Counted from the first letter of the stretch, positions 1 to 8,538 are shown. The stretch: DNA of 64,000 nucleotides from CBDANW01 sp965197825 (GCA_965197825.1 CBDANW010000003.1:62001-126000); one strand, 5' to 3'. A program made the numbers and translations. Notes: generated by a model not told the origin, from the sequence alone.

Positions 1-553
1 GGTTGCGGCGGTTGTTACTGCCGACGACGCCGCTGACCATGACTAGGATCCCGAGGGCGTCTGCCTGTTCTATGAAGCGCCGCAGCGCAGCTGTCCAAGT
101 GGCGAGCCGCTGCCGCTCCTCTAGATCAACCCCGAGCACCTTGCGCATGCGTGCGGCGGTCTCGACGATGTTGTCGCCGATACGGGCAGACCCCACAAAC
201 TCGAACGCTGGCTCGTGCATGTACCGCGCGAAGTCGCGGTACCAGTCCTGGCGCTGCTGGCAGAGATAGACGGTATCCAGAAGATCAGGACTGGGGTGGC
301 CCAAGTGAACGTTGGCGACGGTACGGAAGTCCGGGATCGGCACGCCCTCGACCGGCGGCTCCACGAGGAAGAAGAAACCGATCGGGGTGTGGGTCGCCTT
401 TGCGAAGGTCTCGAGCTGTTTGAGCGTTGGCTGCACTTCGCCGGCCTCCCACTCTTTGATTTTCTGGAAGCGGCCCGCCAGCGCATCGACGCGGTGCCCT
501 GAACGCTCGCGCGCCCAGCGCAACAGATCGGGATTGACGGGGACGCGGTTCAT
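1..553 (-). CDS. XRE/ImmA-IrrE-type regulator, N-terminal part (runs off the window)
   Basis: Reading from the ATG at 553 towards position 1 there is an open frame of about 184 codons that leaves the window. It begins MNRVPVNPDLLRWARERSG, continues with a Cro/C1-like helix-turn-helix (KIKEWEAGEVQPTLKQLE), then TPIGFFFLVEPP and a segment resembling the linker of ImmA/IrrE-family proteins. In that family an N-terminal HTH is fused to a C-terminal zinc peptidase carrying HExxH. Here the peptidase half would lie beyond position 1, so its presence cannot be checked. Such proteins usually control mobile elements, toxin-antitoxin loci or stress genes. The neighbouring IS fits an accessory setting. 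Family assignment is good; function is inferred. Confidence 0.8.
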   Translation of the reverse strand, partial: MNRVPVNPDLLRWARERSGHRVDALAGRFQKIKEWEAGEVQPTLKQLETFAKATHTPIGFFFLVEPPVEGVPIPDFRTVANVHLGHPSPDLLDTVYLCQQRQDWYRDFARYMHEPAFEFVGSARIGDNIVETAARMRKVLGVDLEERQRLATWTAALRRFIEQADALGILVMVSGVVGSNNRRN

Positions 554-820
554 GAGTCCATGCTGGGCTTAAGACGTTCAATTACCAAGCGTCTGCCACT
601 GACGCGGGTTGTCCTCTCCAGGCACACAGTCACAGTGTCCCTCTGCTCTCGTAAACACGATTGCCTACAGAACCGCTCTTGTCGGACGGTCTCCCAGACT
701 GCTCCGGTGGCGTGCACGGTCGCTTGCCTAAACGGCACTGTTCGTCGATCCGTGCCCGCCGTTTGGCGGGGAGCCCTATCCGGTGTTGGTCGACAGTCGC
801 ATTCTACTCGATATACGCGA

Positions 821-2257
821 ATCCCGTCCTGTGCCAAAACTCGGCCCTTTTGAAATAGGCCATAAATCAGCAGCTTAGTGTCTGTGTTTGCGACCGGGCC
901 AAGGGCCGTAGGCTTTACAATCGTCTGGCCCGAGGGTGTTATCTTCAGCTCCATGATGACGTACCACGTGCAATTCCTACTGCTCGTTCTAGCTGGCTGG
1001 GTCAACCGCCAGCAGCAGGATGTGATCGACTACCTGCAAGAGGAGAACCGTGTGCTCCGAGCCGGGCTTCGGGGCAAGCGTCTCAGGCTCTCGGACGACG
1101 AGCGGCGCAGGCTCGCGGTCAAGGCCCAGGCTTTGGGCCGCGAGGCGCTGGCCCAGATTGCGTCCGTTGCCACACCTGCTACGCTTCTGCGTTGGTACCG
1201 CTGCCTCATCGCAGCCAAGTACGATGGCAGCAAGAACCGGAGCCCAGGCCGACCTCCGACGGCGAAGGACATCCGTGAGCTCATTGTGCGCGTGGCGCAG
1301 GAGAACCCGACGTGGGGATATACGCGCCTGCGAGGCGCACTCAAGAACCTAGGACATGAACTCGGACGCAACACTATCAAGAGGCTCCTCGCCGACCACG
1401 GTATCGCGCCAGCCCCAGAGCGGGGCAAGAGCATGTCGTGGAGCACCTTCATCAAGGCTCATTGGGGCGCCATCGCTGCGACAGACCTGTTCACCGTCGA
1501 GGTTGTGAACCCGTTCGGGCTCGTCCGCTACCATGTCCTGTTTGTCATCGATATCGCCACTCGCTGCGTGTGCATCGGTGGGATGACCTCGGACCCAAAC
1601 GGGGAGTGGATGAAGCAGGCGGCAAGAAACCTCACGGACATGTGGGATGGGTTCCTCCTCGGCAAGCGATACCTCATCCACGACCGGGACCCACTATTCA
1701 CCGAGGCGGTACGTGGGCTCTTGAGAGATTCAGGTGTGAAGCCCCTCCGCCTTCCCGCCAATAGTCCGAATCTGAACGCATACGCGGAAAGATTCGTTCT
1801 CTCCATACGTCGAGAGTGTCTCGACCGCTTCGTACCTCTCAGTGAGCGACACCTGCGCACAGCGGTAACCGAATACGTAGTGCACTATCACACAGAACGG
1901 AACCACCAAGGTCTCGGCAACGAGCTCATCACACCTCTGCCGGCAAGCGCGAATGATACTGGCCCCATCGTGTCGCGAGAGCGACTTGGGGGCATTCTCA
2001 ACTACTACTGCCGTGCCGCGTAGATGGTCGCCAGCGACGGTAGCCCCTCGGCGGGCTCGACCGGCGTAGCGTGGAAACAGCTTCAGGAACATGCTTCGAT
2101 ATTCGCTCTCGACTAGGTGGTCATCTGCATGGTGACGACCCGCCCGCCCAAGACGATTGTAAAGCCCACGGCCCTTTGGCCCGGTCGCAAACACAGACAC
2201 TAAGTTGCTGATTTATGGCCTATTTCAAAAGGGCCGAGTTTTGGCACAGGACGGGAT
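821..2257 (+). mobile_element. Insertion sequence with very long terminal inverted repeats (IS3/IS481-like)
   Basis: About 1437 bp bounded by nearly perfect inverted repeats of about 106 bp: 821-926 on the left and 2151-2257 on the right. Both start ATCCCGTCCTGTGCCAAAAC at the outer edge. It encodes one rve-type transposase. No clear target duplication is visible. A further outer 10-mer, CGACAGTCGC (790-799), is repeated in inverted form at 2262-2271. Sequence matching these ends recurs at 12660-12764 and 13005-13078, so the element has been active in this genome. Confidence 0.8.
953..2023 (+). CDS. Integrase-core (rve) transposase of the long-TIR insertion sequence
   Basis: A 356-residue DDE transposase. 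An N-terminal region (about 1-120) contains a helix-turn-helix and the HTH_21-like stretch ENPTWGYTRLRGALKNLGHE. The integrase core follows, with likely catalytic acidic residues in AATDLFTVEV, HDRDPLF and NAYAERFVLS. It ends with the common C-terminal pattern YHTERNHQGLGNELI. The in-frame ATG at 953 is chosen over an earlier start at 878 because 878 lies inside the terminal inverted repeat. The gene is intact. The family resembles single-ORF IS3/IS481-type transposases; the exact group is uncertain. Confidence 0.85.
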   Translation: MMTYHVQFLLLVLAGWVNRQQQDVIDYLQEENRVLRAGLRGKRLRLSDDERRRLAVKAQALGREALAQIASVATPATLLRWYRCLIAAKYDGSKNRSPGRPPTAKDIRELIVRVAQENPTWGYTRLRGALKNLGHELGRNTIKRLLADHGIAPAPERGKSMSWSTFIKAHWGAIAATDLFTVEVVNPFGLVRYHVLFVIDIATRCVCIGGMTSDPNGEWMKQAARNLTDMWDGFLLGKRYLIHDRDPLFTEAVRGLLRDSGVKPLRLPANSPNLNAYAERFVLSIRRECLDRFVPLSERHLRTAVTEYVVHYHTERNHQGLGNELITPLPASANDTGPIVSRERLGGILNYYCRAA

Positions 2258-2366
2258 GTACGCGACTGTCGGACTGTTCACAGATTATCGAGTTCGATGT
2301 CTCGTAGATTCGCCGAAAGACGCCCCGGCTCGATAGGTCACATAACCCTTCGTGGGAAGTGTGCAG

Positions 2367-2401
2367 GAGCGCGTAGTGCGGGAAAGCCGCACGCTGCGTG
2401 C
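2367..2401 (+). ncRNA. Possible group II intron domain V-like hairpin (remnant)
   Basis: The stretch starts GAGCGCGTAG, folds TGCGG/CCGCA around GAAAG, then has a two-base CG bulge and CTGCGTGC pairing back to the start. This is the general shape of group II intron domain V (AGC near the 5' end, purine loop, 2-nt bulge). One mismatch and a five-base loop make it imperfect. The following bases to about 2520 could hold domain VI. No reverse transcriptase is present. Treat as a candidate only. Confidence 0.3.
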
Positions 2402-2524
2402 GATGTGGCGGGGGCTGGAAACGGACTTACGGTGCGGCTAGTGAGGCACTCCCACAGGAAACGGGGAGAAACAGATAGGCCGCGCCTACGGAGCACCGCG
2501 CCAGCCCTCGACCCTACCGGGTTA

Positions 2525-3439
2525 TTACTCGTTGTGATCCCAATCCCAGTCCGGTTCATAACCGAAATAATCGACAGGGTCCGTAACGCTCTTGCTTGTG
2601 TAGGTGCTGCCCAGGTCCACGGCCTGGAGCTTCGAATGACCGCTGATTTTGAGCCCACACGCAACGCAACATAATTGGGTGGGCAACATCGTTGCGCGTT
2701 CTACGATGAGGTCGTCCTCGACGGCGGGTGTACGCTGAAATATTTCCTCTCCTGTGACCAATGCCTGACAACCGCAGGCAGGACAGTCAACGACGTGCCC
2801 GTTGGTGCGCTGCGCAGATTCTTCCGCCTGGCTCCCTGAGGAGGCTTGCTCCTCGGACGATTTACCTTCCCAAACCACGCGGTGGGCACTCACTGCCTGT
2901 TTTGCCTTTTTCGCTTCCTTGTCCTGCATCGCTTCTATCATTTTTTGTGCTGCTACTGCGTCATTGGAAAATAAGTCCTTCAAGCTTTTGTTCATCGATT
3001 TCAAAAGTGCTCTGCAGGCGTCGAAGTAGCGCGGAAGCCACTCGTGTTCGCTCAGATCCTGGAAAGGTGTCGCGCCCGAATGTAGCTCTCGGTTTCGCTG
3101 TCCGGTGAACCCGCTACAGAACCTCCTGTGCTCGTTCGTGAACGTGGCGAACAGCGTCTCGCAGCGGCGATAAACCACATCGGTTTTGACCGACTTCAAG
3201 CCCTGCTGTTCGGGCACTTTTTCAAGTGCATACAGCAGATTCTTGTCGTCATTCGACGTCACGTCTGCCAAGAGCGTGGGGCTAACAGAGGACAATGCTG
3301 TCCTCGCCAGCAACTCTAAGGCGAGTGCGCTCCAGAAGGGGTACAGCCAGGACTCGCGATCACTCTCCAACGCGACCTCAACGTAAAGTAACGTTTTCGC
3401 CCACAGGGTGCCGTGGTCCCAGTGATTCTCTATCGACAA
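2525..3439 (-). CDS. HEPN-like protein with C-terminal zinc ribbon
   Basis: Unrecognised by name. The N-terminal half is helical and carries a HEPN-type signature RNRELHSG (R-x4-H). HEPN RNases and their relatives are common in toxin-antitoxin and phage-defence loci. A charged, Ala/Lys-rich linker follows, then two cysteine pairs (CPACGCQ and CCVACG) about 45 residues apart that look like a zinc ribbon. The TTG at 3439 is chosen because it overlaps the stop of the upstream gene; the frame is open to 3541. It follows a 2OG-oxygenase-like ORF and a broken Dam gene on the same strand. A defence role is inference from motif and neighbourhood. Confidence 0.6.
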   Translation of the reverse strand: MSIENHWDHGTLWAKTLLYVEVALESDRESWLYPFWSALALELLARTALSSVSPTLLADVTSNDDKNLLYALEKVPEQQGLKSVKTDVVYRRCETLFATFTNEHRRFCSGFTGQRNRELHSGATPFQDLSEHEWLPRYFDACRALLKSMNKSLKDLFSNDAVAAQKMIEAMQDKEAKKAKQAVSAHRVVWEGKSSEEQASSGSQAEESAQRTNGHVVDCPACGCQALVTGEEIFQRTPAVEDDLIVERATMLPTQLCCVACGLKISGHSKLQAVDLGSTYTSKSVTDPVDYFGYEPDWDWDHNE

Positions 3440-3903
3440 CTTGGTCTCATCCGCGCATAGCGGTCCCAGCGCAATAGGTGGTCCTTCCCACGACGCGCGA
3501 GCCCGGCACAGAGGAACGAATGCTGCGGCGCACGCGCCCAAAAAAGGGCCGCTGTCATTGACTCTGAGAGGGTCGAGTCTCGAAGAACCTCCGAGAGCAG
3601 GTTGCGAACCAGGGTGCCCACGTGAGTCGGTTGCCCCACGTTTCGAAGCACGACGTACCTCGGGGGCACAGTCCAGTTCGCACAGTTGGTGTGATAGGGA
3701 AACGCAGCCATCCCGAGGCGGCCGCTGTATGTTCGAGGTTCCGCCTCGTGGGAGGGGGTCGTCCTCAGTGTTTGCTTCGAAGGCCTGTCAGGAGCCTTGA
3801 TCATTGCACCCAAGTGGCTAACCAGCCGTGCGACCTCCGAATCAGAACTGACGTGCTTCACGACCGACCAGCCACTCTCTTCGAGTTCTCGATCGAGCGA
3901 CAT
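3430..3903 (-). CDS. Small TauD/TfdA-like oxygenase-related protein, probably degenerate
   Basis: A 157-residue protein from the ATG at 3903; an upstream TTG at 3942 is also possible. The middle part, GMAAFPYHTNCANWTVPPRY, resembles the Fe-binding strand of short TauD-like 2-oxoglutarate oxygenases, where HTD is expected. Here it reads HTN, so one iron ligand would be lost. The end (HLLRWDRYARMRPS) also fits that family but stops early, overlapping the start of the HEPN gene. It is probably a decayed or repurposed member. The assignment is by pattern memory and is weak. Confidence 0.4.
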   Translation of the reverse strand: MSLDRELEESGWSVVKHVSSDSEVARLVSHLGAMIKAPDRPSKQTLRTTPSHEAEPRTYSGRLGMAAFPYHTNCANWTVPPRYVVLRNVGQPTHVGTLVRNLLSEVLRDSTLSESMTAALFWARAPQHSFLCAGLARRGKDHLLRWDRYARMRPSCR

Positions 3904-3975
3904 CAGAGGCGTTACTTCTTTCAACTTGCGATGCGAGTCCAATTAAGGATATCAGCGCGACGGTCCGATGAGAAG

Positions 3976-4476
3976 TCACGATGCGGTGGAACGACCACCG
4001 CTGCTGTTAAACCGACACAGTCCGTTATAGCTAGTCCGGTTCAAGTAGTAAAAGAGGGAGGCAGCCTCGGTCGTATCGGCTTGCCCTGCCGCGAGTAGCT
4101 TGTTAAACCGCTTCCGGTGCGTGTAATAACGTGTCTTTGCGTTGGTCATCGACAACGTGATGACGAGGCCCTGCTTCAACCAGCGGTAGAAGTTAATCAG
4201 ATGTGGATTGATGTCGTTGAAAAGCGCCCGGTCCGGTAGAAGTCCGAGGGTGACGGCGAGTCCACCACAGAACGGCTCGACGAGGCGACGATGGCTTTCG
4301 GCGCGCCAGACGTCAACCAGGTGGCAAACCTGCCATCTCTTGCCGCCGGCCCACTTGAGTGGGGGGCGGGGGGCGAGCGTTTTGGAAACTCTTGATTCAG
4401 CGAAACTTCTCTTCGGCGGTGATGACACCGAACGTCGGACGTGGCGAGAGTCATCAGCCGTTTGACCTTCGTTCAC
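3976..4476 (-). pseudogene. Dam-family adenine-N6 DNA methyltransferase, C-terminally truncated
   Basis: The N-terminal half of a Dam/MT-A70-type class D12 methylase is clear: PPLKWAGGKRWQV (SAM-binding FxGxG-type motif region), LVEPFCGGLAVTLGLL, LFNDINPHLINFYRWL and YYLNRTSYNGLCRFNSSG. After FNSSGG the frame ends in RSTAS. The DPPY catalytic motif and about 110 C-terminal residues are missing. It cannot be a working methylase. It is not a copy of the complete Dam gene at 60441-61316: the sequences differ clearly. Its 5' end abuts a transposase remnant, and its start (GTG) may not be original. Confidence 0.8.
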
Positions 4477-4529
4477 CTTGTCAGCTTACTACACAGGACA
4501 TCAACTTGGAAAACCCGTGAAGAAACGGC

Positions 4530-5060
4530 GTGTCGCTCGACTTTTTCTCTTTGCCGACCGCAACCTTCAGAGCTCTGTTCGTCTTCATCGTCCTTCGACA
4601 CTCGAGTCGCCGTATCGTTCATTTCAATGTCACCGAACATCCTTCTGCAGAGTGGACGGCGCAGCAAATGGTCGATGCTTTTCCATGGGATACGGCGCCT
4701 CGGTACCTGGTACGGGATCGAAACCAGACCTACGGAGCGCACTTCGACACTCGCGTCGATGGTCTCGGGATGGAGCATGTCCTTACCGCACCGCACTCCC
4801 CGTGGCAGAATCCATTTGTCGAAAGGATGATCGGCTCCATTCGATGTGAGTGTCTCGACCACGTGATCGTCCTCGACGAGCACTACCTGAGTCGAATCCT
4901 ACGCAAATACGTCAACTACTATCACTCGTGCCGGACTCATTTGTCACTTGAGAAGGACGCGCCCGAGCCTCGTCGGGTAGAGTCGTCGGCGATGGGCAAA
5001 GTGAAAGCCATTCCAAAGGTCGGTGGCCTCCATCATTACTACACTCGACACGCTGCTTGA
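4530..5060 (+). pseudogene. Integrase-core transposase remnant (N-terminus missing)
   Basis: This is the C-terminal integrase core of an IS481/IS3-like transposase. It starts at the first catalytic Asp region (LDFFSLPTATFRALFVFIVL), continues through RRIVHFNVTEHPSAEWTAQQ, YLVRDRNQTYGAHF and PWQNPFVERMIGSIRCECLD, and ends RTHLSLEKDAP...GLHHYYTRHAA. The DNA-binding half is absent, and the segment abuts the start of the broken Dam gene. No inverted repeats were found. It differs from the transposase at 953-2023. Downstream, 5061-5285 shows no gene. Confidence 0.8.
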
Positions 5061-5285
5061 GTCCGCGCCGCTCGGAACGGCTGCGGGACTTCGCACCAGG
5101 TTCCACCTCTGCCCCTGAGTAGAGCCGACGCCGGCTCTCAAAACGTCCTACATGAAGACGACCAAAGCATCCCGGTTGTAGGCAGTTCGCCAATCTCATG
5201 CAGCTCGAATTTATGAAAGGGACAGGCGTAGCAGCACTTGGTGGCAGCTGCACCGACATCATTTCATCAAACACCGGGTTGAGAA

Positions 5286-5624
5286 TTAGCGGCGGCGGCG
5301 ATCAAGATCGTCATTCACAGCTTCACGAACGCGATAGGCCAACTCGACGACATCTTTGGCAACAGCTACCGCTTCATCGTCGGAGAGCATCTCGATCGAC
5401 GGCTTATAACGGCCCTCCCGCTCGGACCCGGCCGATGACGTTACGCTTTGCCAGACACGCTCATAGATTGGCTTGCAATAACTTGGTAGGACGGGCTCCG
5501 GCACAAAGACAAGACCTTCGTGGCAGGCCTTGATCAGTCGCTCTTGGATGCGTCCGGGATGCGTCGCGAGGATCCCAACGGCTGTCCAGAGCTTCCCGTT
5601 GGCATAGATCAAACTACCCATCAT
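5286..5624 (-). CDS. Unknown protein coupled to the HEPN gene
   Basis: Not recognised. About 112 residues from the ATG at 5624 (MMGSLIYANGKLWTAVGILA), ending in an acidic and then arginine-rich helix (DDEAVAVAKDVVELAYRVRE...DRRRR). The ATG pair overlaps the stop of the upstream HEPN gene, and a GAGGAGGA Shine-Dalgarno sits just before it. This points to translational coupling. An upstream start at 5675 would place the RBS inside the coding sequence. A small partner coupled to a HEPN gene suggests an antitoxin or accessory subunit, but nothing in the sequence proves that. Confidence 0.6.
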   Translation of the reverse strand: MMGSLIYANGKLWTAVGILATHPGRIQERLIKACHEGLVFVPEPVLPSYCKPIYERVWQSVTSSAGSEREGRYKPSIEMLSDDEAVAVAKDVVELAYRVREAVNDDLDRRRR

Positions 5625-6558
5625 TCCTCCTCTGTTCTTTGCCGTCGGCGGGATGTCCGATATTACCTTCCGCAACCTGAAGTTGAAGGGCAGTGTCGAT
5701 TACGAAGCCGATGCAGAACTGTAACTGCTCCAAGGTGATGTTTGGTGGCTTGTCGGTCCGACGACTTGGCGTCGCCGACACATGCCAGACCTCTGGTATC
5801 AGCTGCCGAAATGTCGCGTACCGCCGGTAGTCGAGACCAAAGCTGAGCAGCCGCATCCTCTCTTGCAGCACCTTCACCGCCTCGTTCAGATCTTCAATAC
5901 TCTCCTTAAATTGCTTCTCGATACGGGATAGTTCTTCATCGAAGAACCATGGGTCGTGAAGATAGCGTCCGGAAGAGAAAGGAGATTGGCCCCAACGGTC
6001 ACCATGGCGTTTTTCGTAATCGGAGAGGAGTTCATCGAACGCTTCTGCGCAAGCGACCGATCCGTCTGCCGCCCGATTTTCCCTATAGGCGGCCTCGGCG
6101 GCATACAAGTACTTTCGCACCGTTTCACATCGAACGACGGCGACGAGGGAGACGGAGTCCATGTCGACCTCGAAAATTCGAGGCGTCACCTCCTCGAAGA
6201 ACCGGATCACGATATTCGAATAGTGCTCAAGATCTGATCGGTCAGGACGTAACCCCTTGTGCTTCAGGGCATTGCGCGCATCGTTCAGGCGTCGCATGTT
6301 CTCACGCAGAGGTAACGGTGGACTGGGCTCCAGTTTTTCGTCCAGCCGTGAGAAGTACTTCATGAAGCTATCTGCGGGCTTGGCGTGGAGTTTTTGCGAG
6401 ACGAGTTCGAGAAACAGCTCTACGGCGTCATGAAACAGAAGAATGGCGACACTTGACTGAGGTCCTGGATCTAGGGCGTGCTGGATACCAAGCTTGAATA
6501 GATACCGAATAAAAGCAAGCCGCTCAAGCTGGTATTGAGTCAGATTGGTAGCAGCCAT
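5614..6558 (-). CDS. HEPN-motif helical protein
   Basis: A 314-residue, mostly helical protein. The N-terminal region contains LLFHDAVELFLELVSQKL followed by RRLNDARNALKHKGL, a HEPN-type R-x4-H signature (RNALKH). A second region (about 180-270) is rich in long charged helices (RIEKQFKESIEDLNEAVKVL). The last about 60 residues contain TPSRRTDKPPNITLEQLQFC. HEPN domains are often RNases in defence or toxin systems, but others are only structural. The gene forms a two-gene unit with the 112-residue ORF downstream. It sits in a mobile-element neighbourhood beside the IS1595 transposon. Role unknown. Confidence 0.65.
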   Translation of the reverse strand: MAATNLTQYQLERLAFIRYLFKLGIQHALDPGPQSSVAILLFHDAVELFLELVSQKLHAKPADSFMKYFSRLDEKLEPSPPLPLRENMRRLNDARNALKHKGLRPDRSDLEHYSNIVIRFFEEVTPRIFEVDMDSVSLVAVVRCETVRKYLYAAEAAYRENRAADGSVACAEAFDELLSDYEKRHGDRWGQSPFSSGRYLHDPWFFDEELSRIEKQFKESIEDLNEAVKVLQERMRLLSFGLDYRRYATFRQLIPEVWHVSATPSRRTDKPPNITLEQLQFCIGFVIDTALQLQVAEGNIGHPADGKEQRRNDG

Positions 6559-6733
6559 CAGTTTCCAGTATGGGGGGTGGCACGTGCCGTAGTTCTGTCT
6601 GGCACCCGACCCTGCCGAACAGTCCCCGATCAGTTCCCGGTTGACACATTACTCGACACGCAGGCGGCTCGCTACTCTGGTGAGTCGGGTGCGTCGACGA
6701 CGGCAGGAATTCGAGCTGTGCCTTCTATTTATT

Positions 6734-6756
6734 GGGGATTATATACTAAAGTCCCC
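6734..6756 (+). repeat. Left terminal inverted repeat of the IS1595-type transposon
   Basis: Begins GGGGATTATATACTAA and ends AGTCCCC. It is a perfect reverse complement of 9379-9401. A third partial copy, GGGGACTTTG, lies just inside at 6777-6786. Confidence 0.9.
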
Positions 6757-6765
6757 AAATAGTGC

Positions 6766-6794
6766 TTGACATTCTGGGGACTTTGCGATACGAT
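6766..6794 (+). promoter_or_regulatory. Sigma-70 type promoter for the IS1595 transposase and passengers
   Basis: TTGACA (6766-6771), a 17-base spacer and TACGAT (6789-6794). The ATG of the transposase follows at 6820, with GGAGATAA as a Shine-Dalgarno. The promoter lies just inside the left inverted repeat. All passengers follow in the same direction, so they may share this transcript. Confidence 0.7.
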
Positions 6795-6819
6795 TGCGTT
6801 GTACATAGGAGATAACGCA

Positions 6820-7748
6820 ATGACTTACAACGCACCGGGAAAGCACTTCAGGAAGGGGATTTCTACCGGCTCTTTGACGAGAAGAAGGCCGAGGAATGGT
6901 TCATCGCCCAGCGGTGGCCTAGCGGGATCTGCTGCATCTACTGTGGCTCGACCAACGTGAACCTGAAGGCCAAGCACAAGACCATGCCGTTCCGGTGCCG
7001 GGAGCGGGAGTGCAAGAGGCACTTCAGCCCGAAGATGGGGACGTTCATGCAGTCCAGCCCGCTCGACTATCTAGACTGGCTATACGTGCTTTACCTCGTG
7101 GCTACAAATCTGAAGAGCGTTTCGTCGATGAAGCTTCATCGTGAACTCGGCAAAACGCAAAAGACAACGTGGCATATGGCACACCGCGTCCGCCGCGCAC
7201 TGGCGCACGACGACAAGGGACTGTTCGAGGGGCCGGTAGAGGTTGATGAAACCTACTTCGGTGGCAGCCGCAAGAATATGAGCAAGTCGAAGAGGAAGGG
7301 CTTGACAGGGCGCGGGCCTTCGGGCAAAACTGCCGTAGTGGGGATGAAGGACCGCCGGTCCAACCGAGTCTCGGCAAAGGTCGTGGGCGATACGACCGCC
7401 GCCACTATCCAGGGCTTCATCCATAGCAATGTTACGACCGAAGCTCCGGTCTACACCGACGACGCCAGAGCCTACACGACGCTACCGAATCACGAATCAG
7501 TCCGACACTCGGTCTACGAGTACGTCAAAGGCGACATTCACACAAATGGGATCGAGTCGTTTTGGTCGATGTTGAAACGTGCCCACAAGGGGACATTCCA
7601 CAAACTCTCTCCCAAGCACCTCCACCGCTACGTCGATGAGTTTGTCGCCCGTCACAACTTCCGCGAGCTGGATACGCTCGACCAGATGGCGTTCATCGCC
7701 TCGAAGATGGACGGAGCCCAGCTCCGCTATAATGACTTGGTGAGATAG
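6820..7748 (+). pseudogene. IS1595-family transposase with an N-terminal frameshift
   Basis: The first frame starts MTYNAPGKHFRKGI, the usual IS1595 beginning, but runs into a stop at 6960. The rest is one frame over: FYRLFDEKKAEEWFIAQRWP, a zinc ribbon with CCIYC, then a complete ISXO2-like DDE domain with VEVDETYFGG, VYTDDARAY and HTNGIESFWSMLKR, ending LRYNDLVR. The shift lies near 6855-6865. It could be a true one-base indel, a sequencing error or a programmed shift, but no classical slippery heptamer is seen. From 6861 to the stop the catalytic domain is intact. Confidence 0.8.
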
Positions 7749-7781
7749 ACAAGATCATCAAAATCCTAGAAGGAGGACACC

Positions 7782-8051
7782 ATGGCACGCAAACGTAAGG
7801 TAGTAACGGTACGGTTCCAAGGACGTTCGTGCCAAGGTGTCCAACTTGAGATCGAGGAGTCCACGGTTCGGTCCTCAACAATCAAACTCTCCGATGGCAC
7901 TATCGCCAATATAAAAGTAGTCGCCACTGAAGCCTTCAGGCTAAAAGAATTAGACAAGGATGGAAAACCGCTATACGTGATCAAGTCCGCGAATGTGATG
8001 TCTGTGGATGTACCGGACGAACTTCTACAAGATAAAGGTGAGACACAGTAA
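7782..8051 (+). CDS. IS1595 passenger gene 1, unknown 89-residue protein
   Basis: Not recognised. It starts MARKRKVVTVRFQGRSC with an excellent Shine-Dalgarno (AGAAGGAGG) eight bases before the ATG. The protein looks like a small beta-rich fold (alternating V/I/K: VVTVRFQG, VQLEIEES, STIKLSDGTIANIKVV) with an acidic tail. It sits 33 bp after the transposase and one base before the next gene, so it is the first gene of a tight passenger operon. Possible roles include an antitoxin or immunity protein for the downstream genes; that is speculation. Confidence 0.7.
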   Translation: MARKRKVVTVRFQGRSCQGVQLEIEESTVRSSTIKLSDGTIANIKVVATEAFRLKELDKDGKPLYVIKSANVMSVDVPDELLQDKGETQ

Positions 8052-8052
8052 A

Positions 8053-8538
8053 ATGCAAGCATCGATTCAGAATATCCAGACAAACGTACAAGGTACCCTC
8101 GATGAGATCTATTCTACGCACGAGGATGGCATCAGTCCCAATGCCCTTGAATACCTCCACGTAAATCGATGGCGGGATTTCGGCCTACACTCAGAGTCTG
8201 TATTTGAACAGGTTGTCCCAACAAGCGAAGTTAGCGCCACTGTATGCAAAGAGCAAAATGACCGCGCTAGGTTTTTCGACCTGCTCACACAGTGGGACCT
8301 CCAAAAGGGATTCAAATCGGCCCAGGACGAGATCGAGGCGTGTCCTGCGCACTTGGGCATCTTGGCTATGGGGTGGGATGCAGTTCCATTAATTATGGAG
8401 CAGATCGAGAATGGAGTTATGAACCACTGGTTCATGGCATTGGAGTTAATTACCTGCGAACAGCCAGTCCAGATTGAGGATCGAGGAAACTACCAAAAGA
8501 TGGGTGAGGCTTGGCTTAAGTGGAGAAAGCAGAACTAA
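8053..8538 (+). CDS. IS1595 passenger gene 2, 161-residue protein of an unnamed family
   Basis: The ATG at 8053 follows the previous stop by one base, with GGTGAG upstream. The C-terminal half has the pattern AHLGILAMGWDAVPLIMEQI, then NHWFMALELITCEQPVQIED and KMGEAWLKWRKQN. From memory this pattern (gMG..AVPLIL..L....HWFWAL..ItG..PV....G....m..AWL.WG) marks a widespread uncharacterised bacterial family, often encoded beside a DUF7689-type protein, as here. The repeat unit resembles a short HEAT-like helical pair. Its stop overlaps the GTG start of the next gene by 19 bases. Function unknown. Confidence 0.7.
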   Translation: MQASIQNIQTNVQGTLDEIYSTHEDGISPNALEYLHVNRWRDFGLHSESVFEQVVPTSEVSATVCKEQNDRARFFDLLTQWDLQKGFKSAQDEIEACPAHLGILAMGWDAVPLIMEQIENGVMNHWFMALELITCEQPVQIEDRGNYQKMGEAWLKWRKQN

